From contig NZ_RJJD01000008.1 in assembly GCF_003721515.1 (NCBI RefSeq), positions 434,001 to 498,000 of the forward strand: 64,000 bases of DNA. The letters are read 5' to 3'. The notes beneath the pieces were generated by a model. It made no database searches, was not told where the DNA came from, and saw only the letters and a list, made by a program, of their open reading frames with translations. How positions within the stretch are numbered: position 1 is the stretch's first letter; every line of letters starts with the position of its first letter. This DNA is from Rufibacter latericius (GTDB lineage: Bacteria > Bacteroidota > Bacteroidia > Cytophagales > Hymenobacteraceae). This document shows, piece after piece, positions 55,055 through 62,279 of this stretch. Made by a program: the position numbers and the translations under genes.

Positions 55055-55750
55055 ATGAATGGTTTAGAGAAGCTACTTGATCAGTGTGAGAAGAATATAG
55101 ATTTCTACACAAAGCATCTTGATAGCTTAAGGAGAAACATTGCACTTCAAGAAGAAGCAAAAAGGTTGCTGAATACAATAAATCCGGAACAAGATTATGT
55201 CGACTTTAAAGAAATGGAGCAGTTTAACAACTACAATGGCTACATCACTATTTCGACTTTGGATTTATCAGTTAATCTCATGAATTTGGTTAAAGCTAAA
55301 ACAGACTGGGAGAAAATATTTTTTATCAAATACTCATATCTGATAATTTATGAAACCATCGACAAATTAAAACCTTTAAAAGGAAAATCAGGAATACAAA
55401 CTATAGTTGAAAGCAACTATCCAGATTTAGAAGGAAGCCTTAAAAGTTTATTTCAAGACATAGACGCTTTCAAGAAAGCAACTGATTATAAAAAGATTGA
55501 GAATACCCGAAACTATACAGCAGGACACATTGAAAAAAGTTTGAAAAAATATTACGACACAGCCTATAAGTTAGATGGCGAGGAAGCCGCAAGTTTCATA
55601 AACCAATTCTTAATCATTTTAAACAAAGCACTATTTATAACTCGGGATTATGCGGTTATAGCGAACAAAAATCAAAAAGAGAAGAGCAGAGATACAAATG
55701 TTAGACTAAACAATTTGTTAGATGAAATTCAAAGTTTCATCAGAAAATAA
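55055..55750 (+). CDS. Low-GC helical protein, unknown function
   Basis: A 231-residue protein predicted to be mostly alpha-helical and charged (MNGLEKLLDQCEKNIDFYTK, ALFITRDYAVIANKNQKEK). No signal peptide or transmembrane segment. Codons and bases are clearly more AT-rich than those of the genes on both sides (many AAA, ATA, TTA), which suggests lateral acquisition. I recognise no family. It is flanked by a terminator and an AT-rich gap, with no toxin partner or mobile gene visible. Confidence 0.75.
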   Translation: MNGLEKLLDQCEKNIDFYTKHLDSLRRNIALQEEAKRLLNTINPEQDYVDFKEMEQFNNYNGYITISTLDLSVNLMNLVKAKTDWEKIFFIKYSYLIIYETIDKLKPLKGKSGIQTIVESNYPDLEGSLKSLFQDIDAFKKATDYKKIENTRNYTAGHIEKSLKKYYDTAYKLDGEEAASFINQFLIILNKALFITRDYAVIANKNQKEKSRDTNVRLNNLLDEIQSFIRK

Positions 55751-55926
55751 ACTACTTCTAACAATGTGTTTATGAATTATATCCGGATGTTGAGCATTCA
55801 AATGTAGATTTCTACTTTGTTTTTGTGGTTACTTAGTTTAAAATATTCCAATTCCCATAATTTCATAAACATTTTGAAATCATAACTCAATCTAATTAAA
55901 CTACCTCAAACCCTACTTCTCTCAAC

Positions 55927-56442
55927 ATGCCTCCCATCCACTTCACCACGCACATTGGAAAACTAGAGTACCTCATGGGCACCCACTACTTGGAGATTCC
56001 GGCTGAGGTGGTGCAGCAGTTGGGCGGCAAGTTCAACGTGCGGTTGCTGGTTACCGTGAATAACACGCTCACTTATCAAGGCGGCATTGTAGCGCTAGGG
56101 CAAGGCAGAGGGTACATCACGCTCACCAAACAGCGCCTGAAACAACTTGGCCTTCAAGAAGGTAGCCCAGTGAAAGTGTCACTTGCCAAAGACGAAAGCA
56201 AATACGGCACGCCCGTGCCAGAGGAACTTACTGAGTTATTTAGGCAAGATGATGAAGGCAAAGCCCGTTTTGACCAGCTCAAGCCCGGCATGCAGCGGTA
56301 CATCATCCAGCACGTAGCAGCGGTGAAGAGTTCGCAGCTCCGGATTGACCGTTCCATTATGCTTGTCCAAAACCTGAAACGGCTGAAGCCGGGGAAAGAA
56401 ACCTTTCGGGAGATTCTGGGGCTGGAGAAAAGGGAAGTATGA
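55927..56442 (+). CDS. DUF1905 / YdeI-OmpD-associated protein
   Basis: A 171-residue cytosolic protein. The N-terminal DUF1905 domain (FTTHIGKLEYLMGTHYLEIP, then VRLLVTVNN and GRGYITLTKQRLKQLG) and the C-terminal YdeI-like helical segment (FDQLKPGMQRYIIQHVAAV, KRLKPGKETFREIL) are both recognisable. YdeI-type proteins have been linked to peptide resistance in enteric bacteria; here a role is unknown. The start codon agrees with relatives. Confidence 0.85.
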   Translation: MPPIHFTTHIGKLEYLMGTHYLEIPAEVVQQLGGKFNVRLLVTVNNTLTYQGGIVALGQGRGYITLTKQRLKQLGLQEGSPVKVSLAKDESKYGTPVPEELTELFRQDDEGKARFDQLKPGMQRYIIQHVAAVKSSQLRIDRSIMLVQNLKRLKPGKETFREILGLEKREV

Positions 56443-56486
56443 ACGGAAGACTCCAAGCCTTGGAGTAGAAAGGAAAACCAGAGAAG

Positions 56487-56524
56487 CGCTTTAGGGCTGT
56501 TTTCAGGAAACCGGCTCTGAAACG
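56487..56524. repeat. REP-like palindrome copy
   Basis: CGCTTTAGGGCTGTTTTCAG is followed by GAAACCGGCTCTGAAACG. Well preserved; in the gap before the convergent 56660 gene. Confidence 0.75.
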
Positions 56525-56659
56525 TTTTTTCCCCTTAAACGCGAGAAGAGTATTCACCCTTTTGGCACAGGCTGCAACTGAACTTTGAGTGGTATTGAAA
56601 ACAAAGAAGCTCTTCCTTAGAAAGAGCTTCGCTACGAAAAGGCAAATAGGAAAAGTCAA

Positions 56660-57013
56660 TTAAGAGACTACTGGGGCATACAGGCATTCAAAGAGGATGC
56701 TGTTTAATGACATCATGGCTCTGGCTCCCTGTAACAGCTCCTGAAAATGCAGTACATCGGTTAACGTCAGGACGAAGCAACGCTCAGAGCGGTAAGGCAT
56801 CAGCACTTGTACATCAGAGGCCCGGGAAGGGTCTTTTACCATCTGCTCCACATTGATGGCGTCTACCTGCTGCTTCAGCGCCAGGAAATCCTTCACCTTG
56901 AACGGGGAAATGCCCCCGGCAAACTCCACAAAATAGCAGTTATAGCGATTGCACTGGTAAACAGCGCCGTAGATAGTCCGGAATAACTCTTGCAGATTAG
57001 GAGGGGTAGGCAT
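56660..57013 (-). CDS. Small conserved cytosolic protein, unknown function
   Basis: A 117-residue protein without a signal peptide. It contains a Cys-x4-Cys pair (VYQCNRYNCYFVEFAG) and a further Cys (RCFVLTLTD), with the rest helical (DFLALKQQVDAINVEQMV). The Cys pair and short length are reminiscent of a small Bacteroidetes DUF family (possibly DUF6686-like, low confidence). It might bind a metal. It stands alone. Confidence 0.65.
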   Translation of the reverse strand: MPTPPNLQELFRTIYGAVYQCNRYNCYFVEFAGGISPFKVKDFLALKQQVDAINVEQMVKDPSRASDVQVLMPYRSERCFVLTLTDVLHFQELLQGARAMMSLNSILFECLYAPVVS

Positions 57014-57125
57014 AGGGGAATCAACTGAAGCTCAAAAGGAACACTGCAAAAATAGGCACTGTTTAGAATGAGTCCAAATAAAAAGAGATGATTATTATCA
57101 TCCTCCCGTATCTAAGACAAAAAAA

Positions 57126-57167
57126 GGCGTTTCTGGCCTGCTTTCTAAGAAACAGGCCAGAAACGCC
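57126..57167. repeat. REP-like palindrome copy with 15-bp perfect arms
   Basis: GGCGTTTCTGGCCTG (57126-57140) is exactly complementary to CAGGCCAGAAACGCC (57153-57167). The best-paired typical member besides the one at 62162. Confidence 0.85.
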
Positions 57168-57188
57168 CAGGCTAGAAGCAACTCTCGC

Positions 57189-57467
57189 CTATTTGTCCCG
57201 GTTCACGAGTTTTGAGAAATGGCTGTCTTTCTCATCCTGGTACAGGAAAGCCAGCTTCTTTTCCTCGAACTTCTCAAAGAACTCTTCCCAGCTAATGTCT
57301 TCCAGGTTGTCCTCGGCGTAGCCCGGGAAATTGATGCGCAGCAGACCGGCTTCCTCGCCTTTTCCGGTGCCTTTCACAGAGGCAGGCTTGCCTTTGCGGG
57401 CCTCAGCCCATTTCCGGATGGTATCATGGTCGGTGGTGGTTTTCGCTGATTCTGACATAGTGTACAT
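57189..57467 (-). CDS. Small acidic conserved protein, unknown function
   Basis: A 92-residue cytosolic acidic protein with a conserved pattern known in many bacteria: DHDTIRKWAEARKGKPASVKG, GLLRINFPGY and LEDISWEEFFEKFEEKKLAFLYQ. Relatives are often named 1,4-alpha-glucan branching enzyme in databases, which the length and motifs do not support. The function is unknown. It is divergent from msrA across a 127-base gap. A second ATG at 57458 (MSESAK) would also fit. Confidence 0.75.
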   Translation of the reverse strand: MYTMSESAKTTTDHDTIRKWAEARKGKPASVKGTGKGEEAGLLRINFPGYAEDNLEDISWEEFFEKFEEKKLAFLYQDEKDSHFSKLVNRDK

Positions 57468-57594
57468 GCGTTTGGTTTACTTTCATTTTACCGGGCGAGC
57501 CTTAAAAAGTTACCGGTCCTTCGCCTACTTCCCCCCGAAACTTATACCGTACTTTTACGGTTTTACTTATATGCAATTTCCCACGACAATAACG

Positions 57595-58257
57595 ATGAGA
57601 CTTCTCGCTTTTGCTTTTATATTTTTATTCGGTTTCAGTTCCTGCGCCCAAAGCCCGAAGGAAAAACAAACTGCCACTAAAACTTCCTCGGCCACTAAAC
57701 AGCCTTCGGTTCCTCGTGATAGCTTAGCCATAGCCACCTTTGCGGGGGGGTGTTTCTGGTGCACCGAGGAAGCCGCCGAAAAGCTGAAAGGCGTGCATGA
57801 CGTGATTTCGGGCTACACGGGCGGCTCCACCAAGAACCCCACCTATGAGCAGGTAAGCACCGGCCTAACCGGCCACGCGGAGGCCGTCCAGATTTACTAT
57901 GACCCGAAAGTAGTCTCCTACCAAACCCTTTTGGAGGCCTTCTTTGCGGCGCATGACCCCACCACGCTTAACCGCCAGGGCCCGGACGAAGGAACCCAGT
58001 ACCGCTCGGCCATTTTCTACCGCACCCCCGAGGAAAAAGCCCAGATTGAGGAATACATGAAAAAACTGAATGCTACCCGCGCCTTCCAGGCCCCTATTGT
58101 CACCGAAGTAGCGGCCCTTAAAGAATTCTACCCCGCCGAGGAAGAGCATCAAGACTTCTACCGTAACAACCCCAACAACCCCTACATGCGCGCGGTCTCT
58201 ACCCCTAAAGTAGAGAAGTTCAAAAAGAAGATGGAAGGCAAGTTGAAGGACGAGTAG
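57595..58257 (+). CDS. msrA: Peptide methionine sulfoxide reductase MsrA (lipoprotein)
   Basis: A 220-residue exported MsrA. A signal peptide ends at FSSC (Cys17), indicating a lipoprotein, followed by a Thr/Ser/Lys linker and the reductase domain with GGCFWCTEEA (51-60; catalytic Cys53), TGGSTKNPTYEQV, GHAEAVQIYYDP and FFAAHDPTTLNRQGPD. It repairs methionine-S-sulfoxide in envelope proteins. An in-frame ATG 24 bases upstream (57571) is possible but would spoil the signal peptide. No MsrB domain is fused. Confidence 0.94.
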   Translation: MRLLAFAFIFLFGFSSCAQSPKEKQTATKTSSATKQPSVPRDSLAIATFAGGCFWCTEEAAEKLKGVHDVISGYTGGSTKNPTYEQVSTGLTGHAEAVQIYYDPKVVSYQTLLEAFFAAHDPTTLNRQGPDEGTQYRSAIFYRTPEEKAQIEEYMKKLNATRAFQAPIVTEVAALKEFYPAEEEHQDFYRNNPNNPYMRAVSTPKVEKFKKKMEGKLKDE

Positions 58258-58331
58258 TAATTTTTGAATGATTGAGTGCATGTGTTTCCTGAAAGATTTA
58301 TAGTCCTAGTAATTTCACCGCTGGACTTCAC

Positions 58332-58543
58332 CACTGACGCGAACCTCCGGCTCGTGTCTGCGCGCATTGCTGATAAGGTTAATGGTTATCCCACTTTGTC
58401 ATCATGGAAAGATCTTGTGGGCAAACTAGAAAGCCGGAGAAGAAACAGTTCTTCCATTTGCGCGAAAGACCCTTTCAAAAAGGCAAATTGATATAGAGCG
58501 CGTGGCAATGCGTGCTGACACGAGTTGGAGGCTCGCGCCAGCG
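58332..58543. repeat. Nested inverted-repeat (MITE-like) element, copy B
   Basis: The outer arms 58332-58370 (with CTCGTGTCTGCGCGCATTGC) and 58505-58543 (with GCTCGCGCCAGCG) match those of copy A, and the inner TTTGTCATC.TGGAAAGATC word (58396-58414) is shared. It is 212 bp, about 60 bp shorter than copy A, mainly in the inner right arm. Non-coding. Confidence 0.7.
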
Positions 58544-58770
58544 AAACAACCTGTGAATAGGAAGCAGCCAGAAAGAATGAACAGCTTAGAACAAGGCCGT
58601 AGCAAGAATCCACACGTTGGTAGGTTTTAGCCCTCCTTTTTCCAAACTGGCTTAAAATCTCTGCCTTCAATTATTCACCTAATCTCTTAATCATTCAATC
58701 TCTCAATCTCCCATTAATTCCGGCAACTAACCCTTCTTCCACTTCGTTTCCAGTAACCGGCAAGAATGGC
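58544..58770. other. Gap between MITE-like copy B and the mfd promoter
   Basis: Non-coding. It holds one REP-like copy (58624-58658) and a TCTTAATCATTCAATCTC-type simple repeat near 58680-58715. Confidence 0.5.
58624..58658. repeat. REP-like palindrome copy
   Basis: GTTTTAGCCCTCCTTTTTCC is followed by AAACTGGCTTAAAAT. Moderate. Confidence 0.5.
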
Positions 58771-58778
58771 TAGCTTTG
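58771..58778 (+). promoter_or_regulatory. Bacteroidetes -7 box before mfd (TAGCTTTG)
   Basis: TAGCTTTG matches TAnnTTTG, 28 bases before the TTG start. A second match, TACCTTTG (58802-58809), overlaps the start codon itself. Confidence 0.5.
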
Positions 58779-58806
58779 CCCCTGTTTTTCTAGAAAAGAT
58801 TTACCT

Positions 58807-61800
58807 TTGAAAGCAACTCAATTTTTGGAGCTGTACCGGCAGGATCCCGTGGTGCAAACCGTGGCCCAGCGCCTGCAGACTCCTGAACCTCAACATATAC
58901 AACTCAAAGGGCTGGTGGGTAGCCTTGATGCCGTGGTGGCGTCTGCCTTGCAAACCATGCAGCCCAACACGCACCTGTTCATCCTGCATGACCGCGAAGA
59001 GGCCGCTTACTTTTACAGCGACCTTTCCAACCTGTTGGAAGAAGGCCAGGAAGTGCTGCTTTTCCCTAGCTCGTACAAGCGCGCCTACCAGTTCGATGCC
59101 ACCGAGAACGCCAACATCCTGCTGCGTGCCGAGGTCCTCAACCGCCTGAACAACCGGGCTGGCGCGGGTGCCTTAATCGTGACCTACCCCGAAGCGCTCA
59201 CTGAGAAAGTCATCAACAAAAAATCATTGGTAGCGAATACGTTGGGCGCAAAGGTGGGCGAGAAACTGGATGTGAATTTCCTCACGGAGATGCTGGCCAG
59301 CTATGACTTTGAACGCACCGATTTCGTCTACGAGGCCGGTCAGTTTGCCGTGCGCGGGGGCATCGTGGACGTGTTCTCCTATGCGAACGAGTTGCCGTTC
59401 CGTTTGGAGATGTTCGGGGATGAGATAGAAAGCATCCGGACGTTTGACCCCAACACGCAGCTTTCGGTGGAACAGAAAAAGCAGATCTCCATTATCCCCA
59501 ACGTGCAGACCAAGCTTCTGCAGGAAACCCGTGAGTCGTTTCTGGCCTTTATTCCTGAAAACAGCATCATTTGGGTAAAGGATTACCGCCACTCCGTGGA
59601 TGTGGTGACTGAGTCGTTTGAGAAGGCCGAACAAGCGTTCAAAGAAATGCTGGAGCATAGTGCCGGCGTGCAGATCGTTTCCAACCCCGAGGACCTATTC
59701 GAATCAGGCAAGAATTTCAAAAAGACGCTTGAAACGTTCACCATGGTGGAGTTTGGCAAGCGCTTCAACTTCCGCAATGCCGAGGTGGTGCAGTTTCAGG
59801 CGCATCCGCAGCCCTCGTTCAACAAAGATTTCCAGCGGCTGGTGGCCAACCTTCACGAAAACCAAAGCAATGGCTACGTGAACGTCATCGCCGCCGAGTC
59901 GCCGCGCCAGGCAGATAGATTAACTACCATCTTTGATGAACTGGACCACGACGTACGTTTCCACCATTTGATGCTGGCGCTGCGCGAGGGTTTTGTAGAC
60001 GATCTGGTGAAACTGGTGTGCTACACAGACCACCAGTTGTTTGAGCGTTTCTACAAGCACAAAACCCGCGAAGGCTACTCCAAATCAAAGGCGCTTACCC
60101 TCAAGGAACTCCGCACGCTCAAGCCCGGCGACTATGTCACGCACATGGATTACGGCATAGGAAGGTTTGCGGGGCTGGAGAAAGTAGAAGTAGGTGGCCG
60201 CTTGCAGGAGGCTATCCGATTGGTATACCGCGATGATGATTTGCTCTACGTGAGTATCCACTCGCTGCACAAAATATCTAAATACACCGGTAAGGAAGGT
60301 ACGCCGCCCACCATGAGCAAATTAGGCTCACAGGAGTGGGAAAACAAGAAGAAGAAGGTCAAAAGCAAAGTCAAAGACATTGCCGCTGAGCTCATTTCGC
60401 TGTACGCCAAACGCAAGAAAGCACCCGGTTACGCTTACTCAAGAGACGGTTTCCTACAGGCCGAGCTGGAGTCATCGTTCATTTACGAAGACACCCCAGA
60501 CCAGGGCAAAGCCACCGAAGACGTGAAAAACGATATGGAGCAACCACACCCCATGGACCGATTGGTCTGCGGTGACGTGGGCTTCGGGAAGACGGAGGTA
60601 GCGATACGAGCGGCATTCAAAGCGGCTTGTGACGGCAAGCAGGTAGCGGTTTTGGTGCCTACCACCATCCTGGCCATGCAGCACTACAAAACCTTCCGGG
60701 ATAGATTAGAAGCTTTTCCCGTGAACGTGGAGTACATCAACCGTTTCAAAACCACCAAGCAGATAAAGGAAACCTTGTCCAGAGTGGCGGAAGGCAAAAC
60801 TGATATTCTCATCGGAACGCACCGTTTGGCCAGCAAAGACGTCAAGTTTAAGAACCTGGGCCTTCTGGTGATTGATGAGGAACAGAAGTTCGGCGTGAAA
60901 ACGAAAGATCGTTTGAAGGAAATCAAGGTGAACGTAGACACGCTCACGCTTACCGCTACGCCTATTCCGCGTACGCTGCACTTCTCCTTGATGGGCGCCC
61001 GTGACCTTTCCGTGATTGCCACACCACCACCTAACCGCCAACCGGTACAAACTGAGTTGCATGTGTTTGACGATACACTCATCAGAGACGCCGTGGCTTA
61101 TGAGTTAAAACGCAAAGGCCAGGTTTTCTTTGTGCACAACCGCATTTCAGACATCGAGGAAATGGCCAACCTTATTTTAAGGTTGGTGCCTGATGCCCGG
61201 GTGACGTACGCTCACGGTCAGATGGACCCTGAGGAGTTGGAAAAACGCATGATGCGCTTCGTGGAGGGCGAGTATGACGTGCTGGTGAGCACCAACATCA
61301 TTGAAAGCGGCCTGGATATCCCTAACGCCAACACCATCCTCATCAACCGGGCACACATGTTTGGCTTGAGCGATCTGCACCAGATGCGCGGGCGCGTGGG
61401 CCGGTCCAACAAGAAAGCGTACTGCTATTTGCTAACGCCGCCGGTATCCGGACTTCCGTCTGATGCCCGCAAGCGTTTGAGTACCCTGGAGGAATTTTCT
61501 GACCTGGGCGAGGGCTTCAAAATTGCTATGCGCGATCTGGACATCCGCGGGGCGGGGAACATGCTGGGCGGCGAGCAGAGCGGGTTCATCAACGATTTGG
61601 GGTTTGAGGCCTACCACCAGATTCTGGACGAGGCGGTGCAGGAACTGAAGGAAACGGAGTTCCGCGACTTGTTTTTCAAAGAGCTGGAAGCCGACAAACT
61701 GCTGGACCCAATTCGAGAGTGTTCTGTGGAAACTGACCTGGAAATCCTCATCCCCGATTCCTATATCAGCAATATCTCTGAGCGTCTGCAGATGTACAGC

Positions 61801-62163
61801 AAGCTTGACCGCGTGAAAGACCTGGAAAGTCTGGAGAAAATAGTGGAAGGCATGATTGACCGGTTCGGTCCGCTGCCCGCCGAGGTGGAGCAGTTGGTGA
61901 ACATCGTGAAGATGCGCTGGGAAGCCTGTCATTTAGGATTTGAGAAGCTTACGCTCAAAAAAGACACCTTGAAGGGCTACATCCCCAGCATGAACAACGA
62001 GGCCTTCTTCCAGTCAGAAACGTTCAGCCGAATCTTGAAATACGTGCAGCAGCATCCGCGCCGTTCAAGGTTGAAGGAAGCCAAAGATAAACTCATTGTG
62101 ACGGTAGAGGATGTTTCTACGTTACAACAGGTCAAAGGCATTTTTGAAGAGATGCATGTTTAA
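58807..62163 (+). CDS. mfd: Transcription-repair coupling factor
   Basis: A 1118-residue SF2 translocase that removes stalled RNA polymerase and recruits the UvrAB repair machinery. The UvrB-like N-terminal domain (1-300; SYDFERTDFVYEAGQFAVRGG), a CarD-like RNA-polymerase interaction domain (about 430-520; LKPGDYVTHMDYGIGRFAGL), the helicase motifs (GDVGFGKTEVAIRAAF about 588-603, DEEQ about 688-691) and the TRG/RID region with LGGEQSG are all present. Full family length. The start is a TTG; a REP-like hairpin covers the stop codon. Confidence 0.97.
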   Translation: MKATQFLELYRQDPVVQTVAQRLQTPEPQHIQLKGLVGSLDAVVASALQTMQPNTHLFILHDREEAAYFYSDLSNLLEEGQEVLLFPSSYKRAYQFDATENANILLRAEVLNRLNNRAGAGALIVTYPEALTEKVINKKSLVANTLGAKVGEKLDVNFLTEMLASYDFERTDFVYEAGQFAVRGGIVDVFSYANELPFRLEMFGDEIESIRTFDPNTQLSVEQKKQISIIPNVQTKLLQETRESFLAFIPENSIIWVKDYRHSVDVVTESFEKAEQAFKEMLEHSAGVQIVSNPEDLFESGKNFKKTLETFTMVEFGKRFNFRNAEVVQFQAHPQPSFNKDFQRLVANLHENQSNGYVNVIAAESPRQADRLTTIFDELDHDVRFHHLMLALREGFVDDLVKLVCYTDHQLFERFYKHKTREGYSKSKALTLKELRTLKPGDYVTHMDYGIGRFAGLEKVEVGGRLQEAIRLVYRDDDLLYVSIHSLHKISKYTGKEGTPPTMSKLGSQEWENKKKKVKSKVKDIAAELISLYAKRKKAPGYAYSRDGFLQAELESSFIYEDTPDQGKATEDVKNDMEQPHPMDRLVCGDVGFGKTEVAIRAAFKAACDGKQVAVLVPTTILAMQHYKTFRDRLEAFPVNVEYINRFKTTKQIKETLSRVAEGKTDILIGTHRLASKDVKFKNLGLLVIDEEQKFGVKTKDRLKEIKVNVDTLTLTATPIPRTLHFSLMGARDLSVIATPPPNRQPVQTELHVFDDTLIRDAVAYELKRKGQVFFVHNRISDIEEMANLILRLVPDARVTYAHGQMDPEELEKRMMRFVEGEYDVLVSTNIIESGLDIPNANTILINRAHMFGLSDLHQMRGRVGRSNKKAYCYLLTPPVSGLPSDARKRLSTLEEFSDLGEGFKIAMRDLDIRGAGNMLGGEQSGFINDLGFEAYHQILDEAVQELKETEFRDLFFKELEADKLLDPIRECSVETDLEILIPDSYISNISERLQMYSKLDRVKDLESLEKIVEGMIDRFGPLPAEVEQLVNIVKMRWEACHLGFEKLTLKKDTLKGYIPSMNNEAFFQSETFSRILKYVQQHPRRSRLKEAKDKLIVTVEDVSTLQQVKGIFEEMHV

Positions 62164-62209
62164 AACCGTTTAGGGGCAGTTTTCAACAAAACTGCCCCTA
62201 AACGGTTTT
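62162..62209. repeat. REP-like palindrome with 22-bp perfect stem on the mfd stop codon
   Basis: AAAACCGTTTAGGGGCAGTT (from 62162) continues to 62183 and is exactly complementary to 62188-62209 around a CAAC loop. It begins within the TAA at 62161-62163 and could terminate mfd transcription (the right arm ends in TTTT). Confidence 0.85.
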
Positions 62210-62279
62210 GCTCTCAATCCTTTTTCGCTACAGGGCTTCCCTGTAGACCCACTTTACAGAATTTAATGCGCTTCCGTTC

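Noticed and set aside
57189-57467. 1,4-alpha-glucan branching enzyme
   Set aside because: Relatives of this 92-residue protein are often given that name, but it lacks any glycosidase motif and is far too short.
58802-58809. TACCTTTG as the mfd promoter
   Set aside because: It overlaps the TTG start codon that gives the correct Mfd N-terminus, so the TAGCTTTG box at 58771 is more likely.
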